Assembly: GCF_005239225.2 (NCBI RefSeq)
Contig: NC_133302.1
Coordinates: 15,727,357 to 15,791,356 of the forward strand
Reading direction: 5' to 3'
Source: Populus alba
Lineage: Eukaryota > Streptophyta > Magnoliopsida > Malpighiales > Salicaceae
Length of the DNA: 64,000 bases
The notes beneath the pieces were generated by a model. It made no database searches and had not been told where the DNA came from. It saw only the letters and a list, made by a program, of their open reading frames with translations. Every line of letters starts with the position of its first letter. The stretch's first letter is position 1. Below are positions 10,901 through 23,015 of the stretch, one piece after another. The translations under genes were made by a program, and so were the position numbers.

Positions 10901-11189
10901 ATTAGAAGATAATATAAATTATATTCTGAGATCTCATTTAACAGTTTAAATTATTGGATTGAGATGGTTCTTTGACATGGTATTAGAGTCTTGATAACCA
11001 AGTGGTCACGAGTTCGAATCTCACAACCCTTTTTATTTGATAAAAATTAAATATAAAATAATATAAACCTGTGCAAGTTTCAAGTCTAAAGGACTTTCAC
11101 TTGAGGGAATGCGTTAGAAAATAATATAAATCATATCCTAGAATCTTATCTAACAATTTAAGTTATTGAGTTGAGATTGTTCTTTGACA
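10901..11189 (+). mobile_element. TRIM-like miniature LTR element with two LTRs
   Basis: Two direct repeats of 77 bp, 10901-10977 and 11113-11189, both end in 'gttctttgaca' and differ at roughly a dozen sites. Immediately after the left repeat is 'tggtattagagtc' (10978-10990), close to TGGTATCAGAGC, the usual primer site complementary to initiator tRNA-Met. The 3' inner end is purine-rich (cttgagggaatgc, about 11100). The internal region is only 135 bp and codes for nothing, as in terminal-repeat retrotransposons in miniature. It also carries a tRNA-like B-box motif (gagttcgaatctc). No clear target duplication. Confidence 0.65.
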
Positions 11190-12600
11190 ATAACCTCTCA
11201 TCTTCATCCTCTCATGAGTGACTTTTTTTCATGCCAAGATATATATGGATCACAACTCATGCCAATGTATGGCAAATGGGTTTATCGTAAAAGACAGAAC
11301 ACCAAGAAACCATGTCAGCTGTGCTCCTCTTTTTTCACGTTATCGTTGTCGATGGAGGACTGTACAGTTAAGCGATTCCAGGTGAAATTAGAAAGGAAGT
11401 TGATTTCCTTTCTTCCAAGGCTATGATGATTCAATCAAGGCCAACTCGTTTGATGAAATGTACATGGTTTTCTACAGGAAAAAGTACATAAACAATGTAA
11501 TAGATAGGTCACTCATCGATCGTAGCAGTTCAATACGAGAGCTTGAATGAAATAGAAAACCCATTGTGAATCTATATTCAGAAGTAGCATGGGATTAAAT
11601 GCAAGATTCTGCATTTATTTTCTCGAGACAAGTACATAATAAAACCACAGAACCTGAGAAGTGGAGGAGAGGGGGTTAAAGGAGGAAAGAAAAACAGGAT
11701 TACAGAACATCAACAGAGTCAGAGTTCGCAGGGAAGAGCTACCCATACAAGAGGTTACCGAGAGGAATTTTAAATGAGCAAAAAGCTCTACATCTCTGTT
11801 CAGAGCCTGTCAAGGAATCGGTGTCATAATTTGCAGCATGTTTAGCATTTTACACCAAAAAAAACAGAGCAGTCTCATATGTCAGGATGACAGAGAGTCT
11901 CTGTTCCCCAACACCGAACTGGCCTTCTTCGTTGTTGTAAAGTCTCATATGGAATTCTAGTTACACAAGCAACGACCTAGTGCAAAGTGCAAAGTGCAAA
12001 TGGCCTTCTTCTTTGGAGTAATTAGCTAGATTTGTAGGAATTGCTTTGTAATCGGGGAATTCTTGCCTTTTCTCCTTTTCTCTTTCGTTTCTTTGTTCTT
12101 GATTCAGTTCATGTTCTTTTTTGCCATTCTCTAAATGGCTAAGTTTATTTTTAATATATATCGATTATTATCCTAAAAAAACCTGATTCATCTAGAGATC
12201 ACAGCACTTCCGTGAGCCGAATTATTTTTTTTAACGTAAAAAATATGTAGGCATTAATATTGTGTTTTCTAAGAAGATAAAGTTTAATTACGAAGACAGT
12301 GATACAATATACGGTATATTGGATGGCTTTTTTTTTTTTTTTTTAATTAATACATTAAAAAATCAAATATTGAATGATAGTATAATAGATTAATTGATGT
12401 CAACCCAAATTAAATAATTAAACTTATAATCTAAATTATAAAATTATGATAACGAAGTATATTGTTTTACCTTAGATTAAAATTTTAGTTCAATCAAAGT
12501 TTAAAAGACCTTACAATATAGTTTAGTAGCCCGGCATATTTCATGGAGACACTATAAGATATCTTTGCAAATAACGAAAAATCATTATCTCTTTCCTTAA
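11190..12600. other. Intergenic, no gene supported
   Basis: Contains an 80-codon ORF at 11184-11426 without recognisable similarity, a short triple repeat of 'caaagtg' type around 11980, and poly-T runs. It has fewer AT-only tracts than the flanks and may include untranslated remains, but nothing can be named. Confidence 0.4.
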
Positions 12601-14641
12601 AAAATGACCAACAACAGCTGTACAAGGGGGTTGACGTTCCTCTTATTTTCTTGTAAAAACAATGAGAGGATGAGAGCTTGAATTAATGGAAAATGGAGAG
12701 AAAACTTGAAAAAGGGAAGGATTTGAGTGATTTCTAGTTGGAATCCATAGGAAGGCACAATAATTTAAGGGATAGAGGAGAGAGAAAATTTTGGCTAGAG
12801 AGAGAAAGTGAGAATTTGCAAGGAGGGAAGAAAAGCTTGTATTAAACTTGAAATGTTTCTTGGAATTGTTGTGTTTATATTGTTTAATTTTATTAGTTTT
12901 TTTGGCATATGTTGATTTTGGAAGTTGAGTATACTTAGGGTTTAATGGATTGATGCATGATTGTTATTTTAATTTTTTATTGATGGGTTAATTGAATGAT
13001 TAATGAATCGGTTTAGTGTTAATTGCTTTAAAAATTAAAAAGGGAAGTCTTGATTTCTTCCTTGGGTATTTCAGCCAACATAGAAAAAAATAGGACTGGA
13101 CTAAATTGTGTTGAGTGCTTGCTTAAAAGATTTATTATATGTTTTTTTTTTTTTATGTAAATCATGCTTGTTTAAATGTGTGATAATGTGTTGTTTAGTT
13201 ATAATGAAATGAGATTTCAAGATGAAAAAATTAAAAGAATCTATGGAATATTTGAAGAGGTCATTCGACCAAATTAACCAATTAAGAGAAAAAAACAAAT
13301 TTATAAATAAATATATGTTTGAAAGGATTATTCCTCATAGACTGAACAAGTTGGATAAATCTTAAACAAAAAATTAAAGTAACATTTGTGAAAAAACATA
13401 AATTGTAAGTTCAGTTAAAAGAATGAAAGGTAAAAATAAATGAATTTTCTCATGACATAACATCTTAAATTGTCATTGAAATGTATATTAGAACTTGTTA
13501 TTGGCTTTTGAATTCAAGAAATGAAAGAAAGATCATAGGATGAAATGTTAATTTTGCTAAGAAAATGAATAATAAAGAGAAAAGGAGAGATGAGAGTCAT
13601 TTTATTATACGAAACTAAGTTGACGATAAATGTTAAATGATGATTTAACTTGTGTAAAAAGGGGTTGGCTAATTTGGCTATGGTACTATAGTGAAAGGCT
13701 AAGTTTAGATGCGGAAAATTAGTTAAAATTAATAAGGTATCAAGTTGATTGTTGTTAAGACTTAAATTCAAATAGTTAAAATGATTATAGGTTAAACAAA
13801 AAGGAAATAAAGGCTATAAGATATAAATGTTGATTCTAGGTTAAGCAAAATACATAATAGCAAAAAAAAAAAAAAAAATTCAGGAGTCATCATACTAAGT
13901 GAAACTATGTTGACGATTAATGTTATATAATGATATAACAAGTGTAAAAAATGTTTGATAAAAAATATTTAGATGTTAAATAAAAAAGGTGTATTAAGGT
14001 GTGGAAATTGACAAAGTTGAGTATATAGACGTTAATTAATGTGTTTAAACGTATGACTATGCATTGATTCGTGAATAAAAAAATATGCCTTAGATAAATG
14101 GTAGGTTTGGATATTTATAAACGACGAAAATTTTGGATGGTATAGATGAGTATTAAATCATATACACTTATCTTATAATAAATTTGCAATCTTGTGTTTA
14201 ATGGGAGTCGAGATAAGGTTTTTAGGCTGATTTAATATGGGTATAATGGTTTTAAAATTGTGTTGATACAAAAGAGATTACGAGAGTTGGACAACATGCT
14301 GGTGGAGTAGGATCTACATATGTTGCAGGTAGGTGCTTGACATCTCTTTTTTTTCTAAAATTCTTGAATGTTTCTTTAATGAATTGTTATTCTTTTAGTG
14401 TCATGTTATTATGAAATGAATAAATTTTGTAGAATGAATAATAAAATGAAATATTTCACTCGGTTGTTAAAATGAATACTTGGATATGTAATATAGTGTT
14501 GGCATTGAAATGGATTGTTTGGAATGCAATGTTGTAGCTTGTGCTTGAAAACAAGAAAAAAAATAAGGAGAAGGAAGGCTACAAAAAGGAAATTGGGAAA
14601 AACAAATTATGGATTAGATTGAAAGGATTATGGAGTGATTT

Positions 14642-14995
14642 GATTAGTTATCCACTCGATAGAGGCCAATGATATTGGATTTCTGATATTCGTATTAATT
14701 ATTGTCTATGTGTATGGAAGTTAATAATATCATCTTCAACTGATATCTGTATAAATTTGATTAGTCATCCACTTGGTGGAGGCTAATGATATCGAGTTTT
14801 CAATATTAAAATTGATTAGTAGTCCATGTGTATGGAGGCTAATAATATTAGTTTTGGCTGATATTAACATAAACGTGATTAGTCGTCCACTTGGTAAAGA
14901 CAAATGAAATCAATTTGATTGATATCATAATTGATTTAATTAGTAGCTCATGTATACAAGGGCAAATGATATCAGTTAAATTGATATTGACATTA
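14642..14995. repeat. Alternating 59-bp tandem repeat, six half-units
   Basis: Half-units start near 14642, 14694, 14759, 14814, 14877 and 14938. Odd ones read 'gattagtcatccacttggtg', even ones 'attagtagtccatgtgtatg', each followed by 'aggctaatgatat' and then a 'gatat' spacer. The higher-order period is about 118 bp. Confidence 0.7.
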
Positions 14996-15176
14996 TGGTA
15001 TGGCCTATAGGGGGGAGGTTAGAGGCTTTTACTAAGCAAAGGTTTGGGATAAACTCTAAGGAATTAATAATATAAATTTATTTATGGTATGAAGTTTCAA
15101 AAAGGCTACCTTGATGAAGTGGATTTAGCAGACTTGATTACATATCTATTAAGGTTGGCTGACAACTTATAGTATA

Positions 15177-15230
15177 AAGGTATATCGATTAGACAAACTT
15201 ATTAAGGTATATCGATTAGACAAACTTATT
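15177..15230. repeat. 27-bp perfect tandem duplication
   Basis: A 27-bp unit starting 'aaggtatatcgattagacaa' occurs twice in a row (15177-15203 and 15204-15230), and the first 8 bases begin a third time. Confidence 0.85.
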
Positions 15231-16294
15231 AAGGTATAGTCATGCTAAAAGAGAAATTCTTTGTGATAAGAATGAAGCTAAAAAACCTAATAGTAATAGG
15301 AATGATGATAGTTTTGACAGCATATTCATGATATGAATAATGTTTATTTAGTAACTTGTTATAGGTAAAATTAGTGGTTGATTTGGCTACTCATTATAGG
15401 TAGAAATGGTGATTATTTTGGCAATGTATTCAAGAGCATGTATAATAAACAACACATAGGAGAATTCATTATTGATCCAACATATGATATGGGATAAGAA
15501 ATGGATAATAGGCCTATGCCATCAATAAAACCTTGAGGTGAGATATAATATATTAAGTTAGTAAGATGAATTCTTGAACGAGATGTAACTTTCGAGTGGA
15601 AAGATACAATTTCAAATTACCTTGATAAGGTGACAATACTATACTCATGATTAGTAGAGATTATGATAAAGATGATAAGTCAATTATGTTACTATTTGAA
15701 AGAAAATATCTAGGTTTGTTTTATGAAGAACCATGTGTATCTGGTACATCATAATTGTGTTGTGATAGATGTCTTATTTAATTTCATAAGTTTTATAGGT
15801 TCTTGTCATTAGACATATAACCTATTAAGACAAGACACTGATTTGCTTAGTTACAATACTAGGTATATTATCATAGTGTATTTTAATTAAAATTGATGAG
15901 AATTTTAATATGAATAAATATTTATAATGAAATGGTCTCTTCATGAAAAGGTAAGCATAAATTTTTTAATGTACTTCATAAATTTTTAATAGGTGTATAC
16001 TATTATAAATTGATTGATCAATCGATCGACTAACCTAAGGTTTAATAGTGAGAATGAGTTGTTGCATTGTGAAAATTGAATCTTCATGAGTTGTTATATA
16101 GGTTATCCAGGGTAAGAGAAGAAGTGTTTAATGACCCAAATATAAAAATTATTTATTTTGTGTTATTTTAGCAAACTAGTAAAAAATAGCTAAGATCGAC
16201 CATCAATTAAGAAGAAACAAATTAAAGTTATTGATCAACAATAAAAACTTATTCATAACAAGAGTTTAGCAATTGATATTGAAAAATATTGTAA

Positions 16295-16314
16295 CATATA
16301 TATATATATATATA
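16295..16314. repeat. TA microsatellite
   Basis: About ten TA units in an AT-rich stretch. Confidence 0.85.
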
Positions 16315-18033
16315 AAGGAGGAAGTGTGGTACAAATAGAAAGTGCAAATTTTACTAGGAATCAAGTTGTATGGAAGTAAGATTTATATTTTATATGAAAC
16401 TTGGTCTCTGTAACAATATAAATAGATCATTTAGAAGCTGAAAATAGTGAACAAGCCAATATATATATAATTTCTTTACAAGCTTTTTATGATTTATCGC
16501 TTTTACTTATCACAATTAATAATTTTTCCTCTATAGATTTTTTTTTAAAAAAATTATTGCTATACTTTTTATAGTTTTTTTTATATATTTCTTAGGATTA
16601 CACACTTTTACCTCTTAACTTATTAAACCAAGATTAATAATCTCACTCTTTGTTTGATTTGTTATTTGCCTTCACTTCATATTAAATTCTTAAGTGTAAT
16701 TTAGAAGAAAAATAATTAATAACATGTCATATTAATCAAAGAGTCCATTGATAAATCAACACTTATATATTCTTCATATTCTCCTAGAGATTGGTGCCTT
16801 TATTATATGTCTTTAAAAGATACTCTTTTAGTCAACCTTAAAGGTGAGCAAATTAATTGAATTATCCAAAATATTCATAAAAACTTATCCCAAATTAATC
16901 AAATTGAATGATATTGGTTAATTTTGGTTAAGAAATACAATAAAAATTGGTTTGGTTCATTTTAGTTTTAAATTTTATAAATTAAAAAATTAAACACTGA
17001 AAAAATCAATTATAAACTAAAAACATATTAAATCAAAGTATCTAAAAAATAGCTCAACTAAAAGCATATTAATTCAAATTTTACTTATTTGATTTAAAAA
17101 TATAAAAATAAACTTATCAATCTAGTTCTTTCAAATAATTTAATTTTTTTTTAAAAAATAGTTTGAATTTTTTAAACCAAACTAAATTGTTTGAAATTCT
17201 TCTCTTTCAACATTAAGATATTATATTATTTGCAACTTAATTACATGTTGTTTGGAAATAAGGAAAGTAAGAAAGAGGAAAATGCAAATTCCAAGCATAA
17301 TAGTTAGATGTGACTAATAGTTAGATGTGACCCAAGTTTGACTTAATGAAGGACTAAAATCATCACATTGGATCAACTAACTTTTCATAAAAGTGGACTC
17401 TCTTTTTTTTTTTTTAATAAATAACTATATCAACATCATTTTAATTATTTTTTATAAATTTTATAGTTGATTAAAATAAAATTAGACCATATTAATCATA
17501 TTTTATTAAGTTAATATCTTATTTAATTTAATTTCAAAATTAATTTTCATATCATTGCATTTTTTAAAATTAATTTGTTCGAGTCAAATTAGGTTAAAAA
17601 TCTATATTCCAATGCATTTTCCATGTCCGGGAACATGTAGAAAAGTAAAGGGAAAATTCCTTCATATCCTACACAAAGCATTCTCTCCAGTTTGGAGAGA
17701 AAGTGGGTAAGAAAATGACAATTCCATCCTTTATAATTGCCATATTAGCTTTAAATCTAGAATATAATGGTAGTTTTCTTCTTCTTTTTTTTACAATTAT
17801 TTTCGTCCATTTTTTGCTATTTATATTTTCTTTCCTTTTCGCTTTCTTTCTTTTCATCTCCCACTATATTCAAACAAGTGGAAGAAAACACAATTTTCTT
17901 TCCCCACCCATTTTTTCTTCCGAACACATGTGAACTCTTATAGTCTTATTTTCTAAGATTATCATATCTCTTTCGACTTTATAACAAGTGTCATCCTCAA
18001 ATTCTAAGATTACCATCGAACTCATATTTTTGG
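16315..18033. other. Intergenic, AT-rich
   Basis: No gene supported. A short tandem 'atagttagatgtgac' pair lies near 17300-17333. The overlapping ORFs at 17669-17933 are low-complexity (F/L/S or K/R rich) and are not credible genes. Confidence 0.45.
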
Positions 18034-18126
18034 CCTCGAGGTATTATTCCTTCTTGTCCTCAAGCACCGCATTCGCCCTCGAGGCATTATTCTATCTTGT
18101 CCTCGGACGCCCCATTTGCCCTCGAG
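18034..18126. repeat. 43-bp tandem repeat with CCTCGAG starts
   Basis: CCTCGAG occurs at 18034, 18077 and 18120, exactly 43 bp apart. The first two units share 'cattattc', 'tcttgtcctc' and 'cgccc' type blocks with a few substitutions; the third is only begun. The patch is GC-richer than its surroundings. Confidence 0.75.
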
Positions 18127-18900
18127 ATTGTCAAGAACACAACATGCACTTCCTCTGCCTCAAATACGAACCGTAAAACCCATGTTAGGATGAGGGGAAA
18201 GTGGAATAGCTACAGGGATTCTCTCAAAAAATCCAAGTTACCTGTTATAATATCCATGCTTTGCTCCTGGAAACTAACTTAGTTTCTGCTACATATCGAA
18301 ATTCTAGTTTAAACGAATGATATTGACAGTGCAATCACGACAAAAGCTTGTTGATTTTGGTTCATGTGTCAATCATCAATCAGGCTTGTAAACAGAAGTC
18401 TGTCTCATGCATTGGCTAATAATGACCAGAGCTGAAAGAGATGAAGGGATGGAGCCTAAGGGAGAGGTATAGTAGTGTTCATCGACCAGATCACTAGCAG
18501 CTTTTATCTAATGAACTTACTTTACTGAATCAGGAGTAGTTTACTAGTTTATTTATATATTAATTGTAACACTTAATTCTTCCAGAAAATAGCCCTAAAC
18601 ACTTACTAGTTTCTTACAAGTGTATTCACTTCTATACTTAATCGCTCACAGACAAGATGAAGATAGTACAATAATGGGTTGTTCTTGTGATTACATCACG
18701 TCCACGTTCAAGTTTTCTTTCTTGCAAAACAAACAATTGACTCCCGTTGAAGATCCAACATCAAGAATCTACAACATCATGAGTCCAAAATTACAAACAA
18801 TGGATTTCTTGATCCAAGCTAACTCGTACTTTTGAAAGGTTTGCTTGTAAAAGGGCTTAGAATGAAAGGCCTACCATGTTCATTCTCTGATATATTACTT
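18127..18900. other. Intergenic, downstream of the ANTH gene
   Basis: Moderately AT-rich, no recognisable coding sequence. The part nearest 18989 is the 3' UTR of the minus-strand ANTH gene. Confidence 0.4.
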
Positions 18901-18906
18901 TTTATT
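18901..18906 (-). terminator. Poly-A signal of the ANTH gene
   Basis: AATAAA on the minus strand, about 83 nt after the stop codon at 18989. Confidence 0.5.
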
Positions 18907-18988
18907 CACAATTTCCCAGATATTGGGTTGGCAGAAAGATCATCACTGGCCGTGCCACAAACGAAGGGCGTATGAAGTTTCATGATTA

Positions 18989-20095
18989 TTAATCTTCAAA
19001 AACCACCCAAACCTTGCTTATTTTAGTCTCCAATGTGCAAGAGAAAAGAGTTGGTGACCAGCTAAAATTACCCGCATCCTTCTCATCACCTTCTGACTTT
19101 GTTATGCAATCCAAAATGGGAGGTGTTGAAGCATTCTTGCTCAGGACTGACGAGCTGCGGGAAGTTGCAATATAGGTCGAAAACTGGTCCAGTGCCATAA
19201 GATGATCCATGGTGATGATTTGTACCACTGGATAGTCCAAGTTCTTGTTTTCGATAATTCGTTTGCAATTCTCAAACAAATTATGAAGCTCCTGGCTTTG
19301 CTGAGAAGCCCTCCTTAGTATTTGACAGGCCAAGGCTCTAGCTGCCCTTGTTAAATCAAAGAACATATTAACAAGAGCTGCCACACCTTCACTGTATGTC
19401 TTGTAAACTTGGAAGCTCTCTTTCAAGGTATTGCTCATAGCTGCTTGAGCAAGATTATCTAAAGGCGAAATATTGAACGGCGAACAATCTAAAACTCTAT
19501 CTATAAACACTTGACATTTTGGCAATTTTCTGAACACCATATCGATGGACTTTTCATCATAGCATCGAGATTCCAGATCTCCTTGGGACATAACAGGTTC
19601 AAGCTTCCCTGCTTGATTGATGACCCACCCTATTCTTTCCTCTAGATAAGCTGCATATTTGTGTATGAAGCTCACGGAAGGATCTGAAATGTTCCTTAGG
19701 AAGCAGCGAGTACTCATTTGGAGATGGCCTGAAGCATGCGCATTACGCAGCTGTTGCTCGAAGCATCGATTGCCTCCACGAAGGAGTCGATGAGTTAGAG
19801 AGAGTGTCTTGAGGGCAACCAGGTTGTCTCTGGTCTTGCCAAGGCGGCGAGAAATCCTCTCGGCAAGAAAGTGGATGGATCCGGGAGAGTTCGAGACCAA
19901 GAAGAGGATCTCATGCATGTGTTTGTCGTCAATGGGGCCACTATCATGGCCGGTTGCACGCACGACGGCGACCTCTATGCAGGAAAAATCCTTCCCTTCA
20001 TGATGACTGCAGATCATGGCTCTCCCAATTGATGCATGATCCTTCACTGCGCCAAGAGCCATTCGGAGCTTGCCTTGTATGTCCACCACCCCCAT
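18989..20095 (-). CDS. Putative clathrin assembly protein, ANTH domain (AP180/PICALM type), 368 aa
   Basis: Intronless gene for a short AP180 N-terminal homology protein like Arabidopsis At1g33340. These proteins bind PI(4,5)P2 at membranes and help build clathrin coats during endocytosis. The N-terminus (MGVVDIQGKLRMALGAVKDH) leads into the first ANTH helices. AVVRATGHDSGPIDDKHMHE at about 43-62 is the phosphoinositide-binding loop region, in which the usual run of lysines of animal CALM is reduced to DDKH. LVALKTLSLTHRLLRGG and SFIHKYAAYLEERI follow, then the helical second half (about 200-300). The tail after about residue 310 is short, and no NPF, DPF or clathrin-box motif is visible, so cargo and clathrin contacts may be weaker than in long family members. 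The start codon is followed by an uninterrupted ANTH fold; a TATA box lies at 20147-20153 and a poly-A signal at 18901. Confidence 0.92.
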   Translation of the reverse strand: MGVVDIQGKLRMALGAVKDHASIGRAMICSHHEGKDFSCIEVAVVRATGHDSGPIDDKHMHEILFLVSNSPGSIHFLAERISRRLGKTRDNLVALKTLSLTHRLLRGGNRCFEQQLRNAHASGHLQMSTRCFLRNISDPSVSFIHKYAAYLEERIGWVINQAGKLEPVMSQGDLESRCYDEKSIDMVFRKLPKCQVFIDRVLDCSPFNISPLDNLAQAAMSNTLKESFQVYKTYSEGVAALVNMFFDLTRAARALACQILRRASQQSQELHNLFENCKRIIENKNLDYPVVQIITMDHLMALDQFSTYIATSRSSSVLSKNASTPPILDCITKSEGDEKDAGNFSWSPTLFSCTLETKISKVWVVFED

Positions 20096-20146
20096 TTTCT
20101 TTGAATTTGTATGAAAATGTGTAGCTATGTTTCACTAGAAGAAAGC

Positions 20147-20153
20147 ATTTATA
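20147..20153 (-). promoter_or_regulatory. TATA box of the ANTH gene
   Basis: TATAAAT on the minus strand, about 52 bp before the ATG, inside 'cttttataaatgctttc'. The implied leader is short, about 20-25 nt. Confidence 0.5.
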
Positions 20154-20159
20154 AAAGGG

Positions 20160-23015
20160 AGAGTGGGGGGAGGGAAGTTGAAGAATTAGGCAATGGGGAA
20201 TCATATCTTGATTTTAAAACAAGCCACGTTATGCCTTTAAAAAAGTCTTCCAGTAACAAAAGAGACCTTATGGGCCAGTATGTTCTGCCAAGAAATTTAA
20301 ATCACAGTTTGCATGCTTTGTTACTATTATATTGCTGTATAGGGTACCAGGTATTTCACATACACAAGTCAACAGGAACAAATTCTCGCAAATCTACCAT
20401 GAAACTAATTCTCGGCACATATTTGCTGGACCGAGTGATTAATCACATGCCTGCGAGCTAGTACTGCAAGCAAAAGGATCTTAAGTGCTTGGGATTATCT
20501 TATGTTGCTTGGCTCTGATCTCAAATATCTCTTGAAAAGGGTCCCCCACTAGTTGAACAATGAATTTGATGAACATGCGAATGATTTGTACTGGACATGA
20601 GAAACATACAAGTACAAATAGAATTTACATAAATCTTTGTTTTTCATAACTTTATGGGATTATATATCGCCGCCCCATGTTTGACTCTAATTAATGACAT
20701 GGAAGAAAACAGGAAAAATGTGGTCATTTGCCATCCCACTAAAGGCCTTGGATTCTCTCCCTCTCTCCCTGCAAACTCAAATCAATCACTAGTGTTGATT
20801 AATATTTAGCTTTTCCAGGTGAACTTGTTGTTGTGAATTTGAAAACCGAAACAAGGAGTGCTTTACAAGGCCTTCCTTTCCTTCTTTTTAACTTTTGGGA
20901 GTGTGGCTATAAACAAGTAAACCGCTACATGTTAAAAGAGTCAACGGGCAAAAAGGTTTCTTTGTAGTGGTGGGAGAAAGAACCTCATTCCTTAGGAATT
21001 GGATTCTCCCGCATCAAGCTTTCTTCCAATTGGCATCAACATAATATACTAAGCATTTTTGACCTTGGATATCTTCTCTCTCTCTCTCTCTCTCTCTCTT
21101 TCTATTTTTTTTTTTTTTGTTTTTTTTGCTTTTGGTTATGATATCTTCTTCTCTTTTCACATCCACAGGTTCTCCATTCATTATGATACAACTTTCAATT
21201 TCCATTCATCTGCCACTCAAGGGGCAAAACATGACCCGTGTAAAATATTGCGGGGTGAAATGCCCTGTCATATTTAGTAATGGTTCAAGATGTTTCAGCC
21301 ATGGCTAAATCGTGACAGCTAATAGTCTCTCAGCGGACACCTCAAAAGGTCAAACTTGAGGTTTCATGTGCAATTCTGAAGTTCAAATTAAGAGAGAAGT
21401 GGGATGGGAATTTGAAAAATGGAAGCAATCTTCACTGCAAAACACGAGACTAATAAGCCTCCTCAATCCCAATGAATTAAGGAAAAAAAGGTGAGGAAAA
21501 ATGGTAGCCATCACATCAAACAAAACAAATTTCATCATGTCGACACATGTCAAGGTGGAAGGATAACTGAGCCTACTCTCTAGCCTGGTTATTCTGTCAC
21601 TAGTGGCCGATTTGGAGAAATTGAATTGTGTGGATAAATGATTGAATAGATCTCTAACAGCAGTTTCATACATTCATATTCCATCAAATCAAATAATATC
21701 ATGCATTTCTATATTCTGAAAACCTTCATCACAGGGTGAATTGACAGGTTGTATATGGGAATGAAACGATTCTTTTTTATCCTCTATATTCCCCAACTCA
21801 AGTTGGATATTGTCTGGGGTCAAAACCAACTTGTGAGAATACATTTCCAGGCTAGCAAGTACAAGATACAAAGCGAACAATTATAGAACAAGCCCGACTA
21901 CAATGGTCAATGCTCAATATTTTTATTATGAATAAAGACAGATATGACGATGTGCTAAGCTTACTTGTAACAAAAACGAGAATTTCACTCGACAATTATG
22001 ATTGTTGAAATTGTCCGATCTCATTATCCATGCATGCACCATCCAGGAGCAGATGAAAGGTCTGCACACACTGCCAACAGCCCTGAAATTGGACGCTTGC
22101 ACTCATGATAACAGGGTTTGCTATAATGCCACCAACCGCAAATGCAGATGCCATTAGATGTAAATGTGCTAACTCTTATTTATTGTTTTATTCAAATCCA
22201 GTGATCTAAACACTATTTTCAGTAGTCTAGACTTCCACATGTTAAAAATGCACTCCAATAAAAACATTAAGTTTAATACACTATCTAACGTCATTATTGG
22301 TCAAAACTAGTTGAATCACCAACAGATAGGCAATGGGATTATTACGACATGAAATTTTTCTTCAACTCATTGTCTTTTCTGTTGTTTTCATTCTATCCTC
22401 CCACACTTGTGCTTTGCTAGCCTCAGCAAATAAAAAAAAAAATCAATAGGTAAAACATATTCAAAAACTACAATCAGTGTGGTAGACACAGCATTTCACT
22501 ACAAGGGCCACTGAACTCTTCAAAGAAAGGGAAAACAATTATTGAACTACACATTTGTGAAGGGAGGCCAATCAACTAAAGCAAAAAAATGATTCCTGTC
22601 GAACCTATTCCCATGTTTTACTCTAGACACCACAAAAGTGATTCCAAACAGTACATGGCACGAATCTTAAACTCCTAGTTTTGTACTCTAGTGCAACTCC
22701 ACTAAAAAAGTCCCCCGAGAGCATGTTGATAAATTCATTAAATAGCAATACAAGGATCTGGATAAATTTGAGAAATTAATCAGTAAATAAAAGCATTACA
22801 ACAGCGCATATAAATGCGTGGTTCCTCTGGGTAAAACATTCTGCCATCTCATATTTTCTGTCACTGCATGATGTCATGACTATGCAAACTGCTGTGCTAT
22901 TTTAATTAATGACATTCCGTGCATAGTCACTGTAAATAAAACAAGCGGTGCTTTTAAAAAACAAGAAGAAATCAAGAAATTGTTATACCTGAATGTAAGT
23001 AGCCTCTGGAAAGCC
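20160..23015. other. Intergenic between the ANTH and release-factor-like genes
   Basis: Contains a CT microsatellite (21075-21099) followed by long T runs. No gene is supported. A 52-codon minus-strand ORF starting MASAFAVGGIIANPVIM (about 22160-22002) is open but unrecognised. Part of the right end should be 3' UTR of the release-factor-like gene. Confidence 0.4.
21075..21099. repeat. CT microsatellite
   Basis: About twelve CT units, followed by T-rich sequence; on the minus strand, (GA)n in the promoter-distal region of the ANTH gene. Confidence 0.9.

Larger units (their letters stand above)
12601..16300. mobile_element. Decayed retroelement-like region
   Basis: About 3.7 kb of repetitive, non-coding sequence. 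It contains a diverged direct repeat (13591-13665 and 13881-13950, both with 'actaagttgacgataaatgt' type cores), the 59-bp alternating tandem repeat (14642-14995), a 27-bp tandem duplication (15177-15230) and a TA run at 16295-16314. No protein domain could be read in any frame. The style is that of old plant LTR-retroelement DNA, but the superfamily cannot be assigned. Confidence 0.4.

Noticed and set aside
10990..11035. Possible tRNA gene (tRNA-like B box gagttcgaatctc)
   Set aside because: No acceptor or anticodon stem can be drawn, and the motif lies inside the TRIM-like element between its terminal repeats.
17669..17933. Two overlapping ORFs on opposite strands
   Set aside because: Low-complexity F/L or K/R-rich translations caused by T-rich and A-rich DNA.
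18034..18126. CRISPR-like array
   Set aside because: Only two and a bit units, no unique spacers, and plant nuclear DNA; it is a simple tandem repeat.
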